Positions 54,147 to 63,211 of a stretch of DNA of 64,000 bases are shown here, one piece after another (within the stretch, counting starts at the first letter, position 1; every line of letters begins with the position of its first letter). The notes beneath the pieces are model-generated. The model was not told the DNA's origin. It made no database searches and saw only the letters and a program-made list of their open reading frames with translations. A program made the translations under genes and the position numbers. The stretch comes from Endozoicomonas sp965198415. GTDB taxonomy: Bacteria; Pseudomonadota; Gammaproteobacteria; Pseudomonadales; Endozoicomonadaceae. The stretch covers positions 62,001 to 126,000 of the forward strand of contig CBDAPN010000008.1 of assembly GCA_965198415.1 (NCBI GenBank), read 5' to 3'.

Positions 54147-54545
54147 TCAAAAGGAGCTATGCGTTTTTCTTCTAAAGGGGTTTTTTTTATTGGATAGCAG
54201 ATCCAAGTTATCCTGGTGTTTGGTGCCGAACAAGTGATTAATTAAACCATCCTGATTATTATCAGGAAAATGGCTGTGATGCTGCTTGGGTGAATTAATA
54301 AAGTTATTTGCCGAAGTTTTTCTTACGGTGAATCCGGGCAAAGCCTTTACAAATAACGCATTAGGAAACTCTGATCTGAGTTGGTTAACAGTCTCTGGCG
54401 TAATAAAAACTGTATGTTGCCAGATAAACGCCTTTAAAGCCGAAGCAGCAGATTTTATTGTACGGGTGACGATATTCGATTTTGCATATTCAACATGCCA
54501 GCAATAAGAAAAGGTCTGTGCTGGGTTCAGGTCAACTGTATTCAT
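54147..54545 (-). CDS. Small AT-rich protein of a local paralog family
   Basis: 132 residues, unrecognised. The ATG at 54545 has CAGGAG 5 nt upstream. The N-terminal 43 residues (MNTVDLNPAQTFSYCWHVEY, then SN...R..KSA...LKAFIW) match the N-terminus of the protein starting at 55360. The C-terminal half is basic and His/Asn-rich and ends KKNPFRRKTHSSF. No signal peptide. The shared head with different tails suggests a common targeting or binding module with varied effectors (inference). Confidence 0.6.
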   Translation of the reverse strand: MNTVDLNPAQTFSYCWHVEYAKSNIVTRTIKSAASALKAFIWQHTVFITPETVNQLRSEFPNALFVKALPGFTVRKTSANNFINSPKQHHSHFPDNNQDGLINHLFGTKHQDNLDLLSNKKNPFRRKTHSSF

Positions 54546-54636
54546 AATTACTCCTGATACAATCGTTGTGTGAATCAATTGTTCTTGATTAATTAATTCG
54601 CCGACTCTTTAAATATAAAATTGTGTCGTGTGAGAT

Positions 54637-55366
54637 TTACACTTTCATGGCACCATCTTCAATCTGCTGACATATAGTACAAGGCAGGCTCTGTTTTTTG
54701 TGATCATGAAGAGGTTTTATTTCAATTGTAACTTTAACGTTTAACATGTCTTCTTCATAAGGATTGGTTGTGTGCCAGGCTTTTTCATTGTAAGTGAAAA
54801 TAATATGAGTGGTATTTTTATTTTTCAATTTTTTAGCAAACTCTAGGATTCCATTCTTTACAGACGGTAAATCTTCGTTTGATAGTGGAATGAATTTTTT
54901 GGCCACGGCGTCAAAGTTGTTTATAAAATGGTTTAAGTTGAAAATTAGGTCATGATCTTCACTTTCTAACGCTTTGTTTTTAAGATCTCCTTTTTTGCAG
55001 AGTAAGCCTTTCTTCAGCGTTTTGCTGGGACTGACTATAGAAAATATACCATCCTCCATCCATAAGTTGGTATTCAGTTCTTTAGTGTATCTTTCAAGAG
55101 TTATTTTGTCGTTTTTTAGGTCGGCTTTTCGGTTTTGTATTTTTGTCTTAGGTGGGGTGCTACCACTCCAAGAAGCGCTGTCGGATGTATTTTGTGACAT
55201 TTTGGACGTAACAGACACCACCGTAACTGTGTATTTTCCAAAAAAAACCTTTAACAGCCGCAATCGCTGATCTGGCAAAACGGATCAGTGCATTGGCGCT
55301 TTTGTACTCTTTCCATGCATGCCGGAAAGCTTCTATTGAACCTAAATTGATAGTACTCATAGCCAC
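54637..55366 (-). pseudogene. Largest member of the paralog family, frame interrupted at a T8 tract
   Basis: The N-terminus starts at ATG 55360 (or GTG 55366): MSTINLGSIEAFRHAWKEYK, then RSAIAAVKGFFW. In this frame it stops 26 codons after the tract. The next frame carries the rest: SKMSQNTSDSASWSGSTPPK, then about 170 residues to CTICQQIEDGAMKV. Removing one T from the eight (55240-55247) joins them into one protein of about 240 residues. Slippage, phase variation, decay or a sequencing indel could explain it. The C-terminal part has no recognised family. It resembles its neighbour at 54545 in the N-terminal module. Confidence 0.6.
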
Positions 55367-55518
55367 ACTTTATTTCTGTAAATTAGTTTTGTATGCAGTT
55401 GAAGGTTTAACCATTTTAAGATTTATTCAAATCCCTAATTTAGACACTGAATTTTGCTAAAGGTTCTCTGACCCGGTGCATTTTTTCTTAAAAATACACC
55501 GGTTCCTATAGCTTTTTC

Positions 55519-56835
55519 TTAAAGAATCATTGCCGCCACCCAAGCGAACAGGATCATCGGGATATTAAAGTGTACGAAAGTTGGAATGACGGTGTCCCGT
55601 ATGTGGTCGTGCTGACTGTCAACATTCAAGCCGGCGGTGGGGCCGATGGTTGAGTCTGATGCGGGGGAGCCTGCATCACCAAGGGCACCGGAAGCGCCAA
55701 CGATAGCCGCAGTTGCCAGTGGAGAAAAACCCAGGCTCAGTGCCATTGGCACATAAAGAGTGGCAATAATAGGCAGGGTGGAAAAAGAAGACCCGATGCC
55801 CATGGTGATAAACAACCCTACCAATAACATCAAAAGTGCAGCCAATGCTTTGCTGCCAAAGACCATTTGTTCCACCATGGCCACCAGTGCCGGGATGTCG
55901 CCGGTGGCTCGCAAAACCTCGGCAAACCCTGAAGCCGAGATCATAATAAAGCCGCACATTGCCATTAGCCGCACGCCTCTGTTAAACACGTCATCGGACT
56001 CGCGCCAATGAATCACACCTCCAATCAGCATCAGCATAAAGCCGGTCGCAGCGCCCAGTGCCATGGAATTGGTGGTCAGTTGCACGCCCAATGTGGCGGC
56101 GATGGAGATGAGTGTGATGAGCAGTTTCTTACCTTCAATGGCAGGTGTTGCATCAGAGGTTGCGGTTTTTGTGTCATCAATGTCGTATTGGCGAGGCTTA
56201 CGATAGCTCCAGAAAATGGCGGTGAGCAGGCCTATAAACATGCCAAACACTGGTAGTGACATCGCCAGCGGCATGAGCCCCGGATCAATCTCCAAACCGT
56301 TTTTGTTCAGGTTACCGGCCAAAATCTGGGTCAGATAGATGTTACCAAAGCCAACAGGCACCAGCAGATAAGTGGCAATCAAGCCAAAAGAGAGGGTGCT
56401 GGCAACGGCTCGGCGGTCCAACTGCACAGAGCTGAAGACGCCTAACAGCGGCGGAATCAGAATAGGGATGAAGGCAATGTGCACTGGCACGACGTTCTGG
56501 GAGGCGAAGGCCATTAGCCCAATACTACCGAGAATGGATAGGCGGATACCCGCCTTTTTACGGGTTTTGCTAACACGCTCGATAATGCGCCCTGCCAGCC
56601 ACTGGGGGATGCCGGTGGTGGAGATGGCCATGGCAAACGCGCCAAGCATACCGTAACTGATGGCAATGCTGGCGCCACCGCCAAGCCCTTCGGTAAAGGC
56701 TTTTAAGGTGGTGTTAAAGTCCAGACCACCGGCGAGCCCGCCGCCAATGGCGCCTAAAAACAGCGCAAGCACAACATTTACACGCAAGACACTCAAAGTC
56801 AGCATGATGGCAACAGCCAAAATGACAGCGTTCAT
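55519..56835 (-). CDS. Na+/H+ antiporter family protein (NhaC/YuiF-like)
   Basis: 438 residues with about 11-12 membrane segments. The N-terminal LFLGAIGGGLAGGLDFNTTL and FTEGLGGGASIAISYGMLGA, and the C-terminal GIGSSFSTLPIIATLYVPMA and ASGALGDAGSPASDSTIGPT, fit the Na_H_antiport_2/NhaC-type group. It probably exchanges sodium for protons, though amino acid transport has been proposed for some relatives. Single gene, divergent from the pst operon. Confidence 0.8.
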   Translation of the reverse strand: MNAVILAVAIMLTLSVLRVNVVLALFLGAIGGGLAGGLDFNTTLKAFTEGLGGGASIAISYGMLGAFAMAISTTGIPQWLAGRIIERVSKTRKKAGIRLSILGSIGLMAFASQNVVPVHIAFIPILIPPLLGVFSSVQLDRRAVASTLSFGLIATYLLVPVGFGNIYLTQILAGNLNKNGLEIDPGLMPLAMSLPVFGMFIGLLTAIFWSYRKPRQYDIDDTKTATSDATPAIEGKKLLITLISIAATLGVQLTTNSMALGAATGFMLMLIGGVIHWRESDDVFNRGVRLMAMCGFIMISASGFAEVLRATGDIPALVAMVEQMVFGSKALAALLMLLVGLFITMGIGSSFSTLPIIATLYVPMALSLGFSPLATAAIVGASGALGDAGSPASDSTIGPTAGLNVDSQHDHIRDTVIPTFVHFNIPMILFAWVAAMIL

Positions 56836-57276
56836 ATATTTCCAGTTTTGTTATTTTGGAGCGTGAAATCTAACCCTGTAGCCGCTTGGCTGTTGCAGAG
56901 GATGATTCACACCCAACAGTTTAGGGGGCGCCCTGAGCTTTACTATGTGTGTGTATGAGGCTAGAAGCCAAGGCGTAAAATGCAAATGCTCAGAATTAGT
57001 GGTGGTGTCGGTGCAGGGAGGGAGTTGCGGTGTGGGCAAGACGGTAGGGCTTAGCGGTTTGCGTTCGTACTAACATTGTTAATTTCTCTGGTCATTATTC
57101 CCTTACGATTGCGCTTGGCATTTTGGGTATTGCCAAGCGTGGTGTCAAAATACATGGATTTGCCCGCGTGGGCAATCGTTTTGTAAACAAGAGCTCCCGT
57201 TTAACCTTCAAGATTTTTTCGCTTTTACAGTGGCAGGCATTGTTTTAACAGGCTCAATATGGCCGTTTCACTTTGG
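56836..57276. other. Intergenic region left of the pst promoter
   Basis: About 440 bp with no gene seen. It includes the promoter side of the antiporter gene. TTTGGGTATTGCC and TGCCAAGC are weak repeats only. Confidence 0.35.
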
Positions 57277-57331
57277 CTGTAACAATAGTGTCATATTCCT
57301 CTGTCATATTTTTGTCACATTGATCTTATAT
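57277..57331 (+). promoter_or_regulatory. Two Pho boxes and promoter of the pst operon
   Basis: Two adjacent Pho boxes (57277-57294 and 57301-57318): CTGTAACaataGTGTCAT, then CTGTCATatttTTGTCAC. Each holds two 7-bp direct repeats at 11-bp spacing, as PhoB requires. The second is near the consensus. TTATAT follows about 8 bp later as a -10. The pstC start is 45 bp downstream. PhoB control under phosphate limitation is expected. Confidence 0.88.
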
Positions 57332-57362
57332 GTTACGCCCATGATTTAATCCGGCTGTCGCT

Positions 57363-59610
57363 ATGTACCAAAAATCGATAGATAACAGTCCGGGTATTGA
57401 TTTCAATACACCGGCATTAAAAAAATATCGTTCACTGCGCTTCTTAAAAGACCACCTCGCCCGCTGGGGTGTGCTGCTGGTGGTCTGGGCGTGATTTTGG
57501 CGATTCTTTTGATTTTCTTTTATCTGCTCTATGAAGTGTTACCGCTTTTTAAAAGCGCGGAAATTACGCCTGTCTCTTCGTACTCATCACCACAGCAAAG
57601 TGCTCCGCGTTGTTTTTGGCGGTGGAAGAGCAGGCAGAAGTTGGCATGGAAGCAGAGCATTCCGGGAATTTGCGTTTTTTCGCTACAAATACCGGGAAGT
57701 GGCTGAAAAATGTGGCGCTGCCCGTTACCAGTGAGGTGTCCGGGTTGTCAGTGACGCTTCGGGGTCAGGCCTGATGGCAGCGGGGCTTGTTAATGGTTCG
57801 CTGGTTGTGTTCAAGCAGGGCTATAAAGTCACGTGGCCCGATGATAAACGCAAGATTTCACCTCTCATCAGTTACCCCTATGGCGATGAGGTGCTGCCCA
57901 TGGCCAACGGACCCATAGACCAACTGGCAATCAGCGATGGTGATGACCAGTTATTGATTGCCGCCACCAGCAATCAGCAAGTTGTGATGAGCGCTTATGT
58001 GAAGGAAGAGGACTTTCTCACGGAGTCGGTCACTATCGAGCGTCAGGAAGTTGTTCTGCCTTTGGGGTTGGCGAAACCCGTTCGCCAATTGCTCATCGAC
58101 CCAGAGCAGCACTGGCTCTACGTGCTCAGCGGCGAAAACCAACTAACCGTTGTTAATATTCGCAATATTGAGCGCCCGCAGATCCATGAAACCCTCAATC
58201 TGGCAGACACCCGGGTCACTACTATTGAGTTCCTGCTTGGCGGTGTTTCGCTGCTGGTGGGTGATGATAGGGGCAACATATCCCAGTGGTTTATGGTTCA
58301 GCAGGGAGAGGGCTGCAACTGAAGAATATTCGCTCCTTCAGCTTGGGTGATGGTGCGGTGGATAAGATTGTGCCGGAGCACCGTCGCAAAGGGTTTTTGG
58401 CTGTAGATGTTAATGGGCGGGTGGGTCTGTTTTATACGACCTCAAACCGCACTTTGCTGGTGGAGTCGCTGGCTCAGGGTCCGATTGAGCAGATGGCAGT
58501 AGCGCCAAGGGGTAATTATCTGCTGCTGCAAAGTGCTGGTGAGACCCGCTTTTTGCAAATCGAGAATGAGCACCCAGAGGTCTCTTGGTCGGCACTTTGG
58601 CAAAAAGTTTGGTATGAATCCTACAATCAGCCCGATTATATCTGGCAGTCGTCGGCTTCTAATAACGACTTTGAGCCTAAGCTGAGCCTGATGCCATTGT
58701 CGTTTGGTACGCTCAAAGCGGCCTTCTATGCCATGTGCTGGCAACACCGCTGGCGATTTGCGCCGCCATTTTTACCGCTTACTTTATGGCGCCTTCCATG
58801 CGCCGCAAAGTGAAGCCGGTAATTGAGTTAATGGAAGCGTTACCAACGGTTATTCTCGGCTTTCTTGCCGGGCTCTGGCTGGCGCCGTTTATTGAGAATC
58901 AGTTGGTGGGCATTTTTGCCATGCTGCTGTTTGTTCCTGCCGGTATTTTGCTCTTTGCATTTGCCTGGGACAGCTTGCCTTCACCACTTCGCCACCGGGT
59001 TCCGGATGGTTTGCAGGCGGGTCTGCTGGTTCCGGTGGTATTGCTCAGTGGAGCGCTGGCGATGACGCTCAGCTCAACTTTGGAGACCGCCCTGTTCGGT
59101 GGTGATATGCGAACATGGCTCACTACTGAGTTGGGTATTCCCTACGATCAACGTAATGCTCTGGTCGTGGGTTTGGCCATGGGTGTTGCGGTGATTCCGA
59201 CCATCTTTTCCATCGCCGAGGATGCCATTTTCAGCGTGCCTAAGCATCTGTCTTATGGTTCGCTGGCGCTTGGCGCAACGCCTTGGCAGACCCTGACCCG
59301 GGTGGTTTTGCTGACTGCTAGCCCCGGTATTTTCTCGGCGGTGATGATCGGCATGGGCCGGGCGGTAGGAGAGACCATGATTGTCCTGATGGCAACCGGC
59401 AACACGCCGATTATGGACGCCAATATTTTTGAGGGCATGCGTACACTGGCCGCCAATATAGCGGTTGAGATGCCTGAGTCGGAAGTGGGCAGCAGCCATT
59501 ATCGTATTCTGTTTTTGGCGGCGCTGGTGCTGTTTTTGTTTACCTTTGTGGTGAATACCGCAGCGGAGATGGTGCGACACCGTCTGCGTAAAAAGTACAG
59601 CTCACTTTAA
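57363..59610 (+). pseudogene. pstC: Phosphate ABC permease PstC (long form), about five apparent frameshifts
   Basis: Consecutive frames make one protein of about 750 residues, the long PstC of marine gammaproteobacteria. The pieces are N-terminal SLRFLKDHLARWGVLL, then GVILAILLIFFYLLYEVLPL, and then an insert domain with EEQAEVGMEAEHSGNLRFFA. VVSDASGSGLMAAGLVNG, KNIRSFSLGDGAVDKIVPEH and finally the transmembrane part (ATPLAICAAIFTAYFM to MVRHRLRKK) follow. Shifts lie near 57480-57492, 57585-57610, 57735-57745, 58305-58320 and 58728-58750. None is at a long homopolymer. Each is one base. The C-terminal permease domain from 58735 is open and could be translated alone. Confidence 0.8.
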
Positions 59611-59628
59611 GTGGAGGAGGGAGAGAAA

Positions 59629-61316
59629 ATGACGATGAAAAAGACCCTTCGAAATACCACAAAACGTTCTGAGTGGTTTCACAGCGGTTCGCCGTGGGTT
59701 TGGTTGAATGCAGGAGCCGTGGCGGTCAGCTTGGTGCTGGTGCTTGGACTTTTAGGGTTAATTGCCGTGCGTGGGCTTGGGCACTTCTGGCCTGCTCAGG
59801 TGCTGGTGGCGGATTATCAGGCGCCAAACCAAGCCAGCCACACCGTGGCCGGTGAAGTTGCCGACAGCGAAGAGGTGCCGGCAAACCGGTTAGAGTCCAC
59901 AGGCCTTGTCATTGTGGATGAGCAGCAGCTATTCACCCGCAGCTTGCTCAAACAGGGGAACCGTGATTTAAGTGGCACAGATTTCGTCTGGATTGTGGAT
60001 GAGTGGCTCAGTAACCGCCAGTATCCGCAAGAGATGATGGTGCTTGAGCGGCGGGAGTGGGGTAATTTTTACGGATTTTTGCAGGCGGTAAAAGAAAACG
60101 GTGCTGTTGTTGCCAGTGGCAATTCGGTGGTGTCAGTATTCCATCAACGCCTTAATCGTACCCTGAAAATATACGACGCTATTTATCAGATAGAAAAACA
60201 CGACATCGGTGCAATCAATTCAGGCATTGAGCAGCTTCGGCTTAAAGAGCGTCGGCTGGAGATGAATGACCGCCTCGATGCAGTAAAAAAAGCAGAAATC
60301 GCAGCCGAACGTGCCGTGCTGAATAAAGAGTACGAGGCGCTGGAGGAGCAGCTGGGTGACCTGTATCAGTCGTTTAACCGGGACAGTTTTGTAGCCAAAA
60401 CCGCCAACGGCAAACACTGGAGCAACCGATCAGTAAGGTGGTGCGAGCTTATCAGCCCAATAACATGTCATTGATGGATAAGATCGCCTTTTATTTTGAC
60501 AAAGTGGGTGAGTTTATTCTTGATGACCCTCGGGAAGCGAACACCGAAGGCGGAGTATTTCCGGCCATTTTCGGCACCGTAATGATGGTCATTTTGATGT
60601 CCATTATGGTGACGCCGTTTGGTGTGATCGCCGCTGTTTATTTGCGGGAATACGCCAGTCAGGGATGGTTGACCCGCGCCATCCGGGTGGCGGTGAATAA
60701 TTTGGCGGGGGTTCCTTCCATTGTTTACGGTGTGTTTGGCCTTGGCTTTTTTATCTACTTTGCCGGTGCCCACATTGACCAGCTGTTTTTTGCTGAGGCG
60801 CTGCCTTCTCCTACTTTTGGTACGCCGGGGCTGCTTTGGGCGTCGATTACGCTGGCGTTGTTGACTTTGCCAGTGGTCATTGTGGCAACAGAAGAAGGGT
60901 TATCGCGTATTCCCCGCTCCGTGCGAGAAGGGAGTTTGGCTTTGGGAGCGACCAAAGCGGAAACACTGTGGCGAGTGGTGCTGCCCATGGCCAGCCCGGC
61001 GATGATGACGGGGTTGATTCTCGCCGTTGCTCGGGCGGCGGGTGAAGTGGCACCGTTAATGCTGGTTGGGGTAGTGAAGTTGGCTCCAAGCCTGCCGCTG
61101 GATGGCAACTACCCGTATTTACATCTGGATCAGAAATTCATGCATTTGGGCTTCCACATTTACGATGTTGGTTTCCAAAGCCCCAATGTGGAAGCGGCAC
61201 GGCCACTGGTGTACGCCACGGCACTGTTGCTGGTGATTGTTATTGCGGTGCTCAACCTGTCTGCGGTTGCTATTCGCAACCATTTACGAGAAAAATACAA
61301 GAGCCTTGAGGGTTGA
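59629..61316 (+). pseudogene. pstA: Phosphate ABC permease PstA (long form), one apparent frameshift
   Basis: The ATG at 59629 has GGAGGAGGGAG upstream. A first membrane segment and a long periplasmic/coiled-coil insert (to about residue 265) are followed by a shift of one base near 60415-60440 (NGKHW|EQPISKVVRAYQ). The open C-terminal part holds the permease domain (TVMMVILMSIMVTPFGVIAA, YGVFGLGFFIYF, EGLSRIPRSVREGSLALGAT). The joined length of about 560 residues is normal for long PstA. The stop overlaps the pstB start (TGATG). Confidence 0.82.
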
Positions 61317-62248
61317 TGGGTATGGCTTACGACGTACTGGAAAGAGAGCCAAAAGAGACGCTGGACGCAACGCTGAGTGAGGCACTGACTGTGAAACCAA
61401 CTGACAGCGACCCTGTTATTGAAAAGCCTGCCGGCCAACGCTTTGCCAGAGCGTTGGCTACTGATGGTCGCATGGCATTGAATCTTGAAGATGAGCAAAC
61501 CTGCCTTCGGGTCGCTGACCTGAACCTGTTTTATGGTGAGAAGCAGGCGTTGTTTGATGTCTCAATGAAGATACCGCAAAAGCGGGTGACGGCGTTCATC
61601 GGCCCTTCTGGCTGCGGTAAGTCCACATTGCTGCGTAGCATGAATCGGATGAACGATCTGGTGGATGGCTGCCGTGTTGAAGGGAAAGTTCTTCTTGATG
61701 AGGAGAATATTTATGAAAAAGGAGTGAATGTAGCGGACCTTCGTCGTCGGGTGGGCATGGTGTTTCAAAAGCCCAACCCGTTCCCGAAAAGCATTTATGA
61801 AAATGTTGCCTACGGTTTGCGAATTCAAGGCATCAACAAAAAACGGGTGCTCGATGAAGTGGTTGAGTGGGCGTTAAAAGGCGCGGCGCTATGGAATGAG
61901 GTGAAGGATCGCTTGCATGAGAGCGCATTGGGGTTGTCGGGTGGACAACAGCAGCGTCTGGTCATTGCCCGCACCATAGCCGTTGAACCGGAAGTGCTGC
62001 TGCTGGATGAACCGGCCTCGGCGCTGGATCCGATCTCTACCTTGAAGATCGAAGAGTTGATTAATGACCTGAAATCCAAATTTACCATTGTCATTGTCAC
62101 TCACAATATGCAACAGGCGGCCAGGGTTTCCGATTACACCGCTTTTATGTACATGGGGCGCATGATTGAGTACGGCGACACCGATACGCTTTTTACCAAT
62201 CCCAGCAAGAAACAGACTGAAGACTATATTACCGGCCGGTACGGTTGA
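61316..62248 (+). CDS. pstB: Phosphate import ATP-binding protein PstB
   Basis: 310 residues. After an N-terminal extension of about 65 residues lies a complete ABC ATPase: Walker A GPSGCGKSTLLRSMNRMNDL, the Q-loop MVFQKPNPFPKSIYENVAYG, signature LSGGQQQRLVIART and Walker B VLLLDEPASALDPIST, then THNMQQAARVSD. These are PstB hallmarks. It energises PstCA. ATG overlaps the pstA stop. It is intact although both permease genes are disrupted. Confidence 0.95.
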   Translation: MGMAYDVLEREPKETLDATLSEALTVKPTDSDPVIEKPAGQRFARALATDGRMALNLEDEQTCLRVADLNLFYGEKQALFDVSMKIPQKRVTAFIGPSGCGKSTLLRSMNRMNDLVDGCRVEGKVLLDEENIYEKGVNVADLRRRVGMVFQKPNPFPKSIYENVAYGLRIQGINKKRVLDEVVEWALKGAALWNEVKDRLHESALGLSGGQQQRLVIARTIAVEPEVLLLDEPASALDPISTLKIEELINDLKSKFTIVIVTHNMQQAARVSDYTAFMYMGRMIEYGDTDTLFTNPSKKQTEDYITGRYG

Positions 62249-62258
62249 GGATCACCCA

Positions 62259-62987
62259 ATGCCAAACCAAAACGATTTGCTGACCCACCACATCTCCCAG
62301 CAGTTTAACGATGAACTTGAAGAACTGCGAAACCATCTGCTCTCAATGGGGGGGATGGTTGAAAAGCAAGTGAGCGATGCCATCTCTTCGCTGACTAATG
62401 CAGACAGCGATCTGGCGTCGCTGGTTTGTGAAAAAGACACGGACGTCAACTTTATGGAAGTCACCATTGATCAGGAGTGTTCGAGGATTCTTGCCCGTCG
62501 ACAACCGGCCGCCAGCGATTTACGGCTGGTAATTGCCTGTACCAAAGTAGCGACCGATCTTGAGCGCATTGGCGATGAGGCAGCAAAAATTGCCCGCTTC
62601 GCCATAAAATTGTCAGAACAGGGTGAAGCACCTAAAGGTTACATTGAGACCCGTCATATAGGCAGTCATGTTCGTCAGATGACGCAAGACGCTCTGGACG
62701 CCTTCGCCCGTTTTGATGCCGAAAAAGCCTTGGCGGTTGCCAAAGAAGACAAGGCGGTCGATCGGGAATACAAAAGTGCTACCCGCGAACTGGTAACTTA
62801 CATGATGGAGGACCCCCGCTCCATATCCAGAGTTTTAAACATCATGTGGGTGCTGCGTTCTCTTGAGCGCATTGGCGATCACGCCAGAAATATTGCCGAG
62901 TATGTTATTTACCTTGTAAAAGGAACTGATGTTCGCCATATCGGTTTAAAACGAATGCAGGCAGAAGTTTTTGATGAGCAGGATTAA
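62259..62987 (+). CDS. phoU: Phosphate-signalling protein PhoU
   Basis: 242 residues, all helical, with two PhoU repeats. Each contains the metal-binding E/D-rich motif: CTKVATDLERIGDEAAKIAR and MWVLRSLERIGDHARNIAEY. PhoU links the Pst transporter to PhoR. The start is the ATG at 62259 with GAGG 8 nt upstream. The frame reaches 62166 but overlaps pstB heavily. It is the last gene of the pst operon. Confidence 0.95.
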   Translation: MPNQNDLLTHHISQQFNDELEELRNHLLSMGGMVEKQVSDAISSLTNADSDLASLVCEKDTDVNFMEVTIDQECSRILARRQPAASDLRLVIACTKVATDLERIGDEAAKIARFAIKLSEQGEAPKGYIETRHIGSHVRQMTQDALDAFARFDAEKALAVAKEDKAVDREYKSATRELVTYMMEDPRSISRVLNIMWVLRSLERIGDHARNIAEYVIYLVKGTDVRHIGLKRMQAEVFDEQD

Positions 62988-63013
62988 TTAATTACTTGGG
63001 TAAATAAATTTTT

Positions 63014-63048
63014 AAATGGCATCTTTCATTAAAAAGATGCCATTTTTT
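63014..63048 (+). terminator. Rho-independent terminator of the pst-phoU operon
   Basis: Stem AAATGGCATCTTT/AAAGATGCCATTT with a short loop and a following T run, 26 bp after phoU. Confidence 0.93.
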
Positions 63049-63211
63049 ATTAAACTTGAATTTTATTTTTTCTAATTAATATTTTCATAGCAATAAAAAT
63101 AACCGTGAAAAATAAACTAACCTATATTTATTAAAACCTTTCAGACAATTCCGCAGTTTGCTTCTGAATTCTCCTATAAAAATCACGGATGAAATAAATC
63201 AGTAGGAAACT

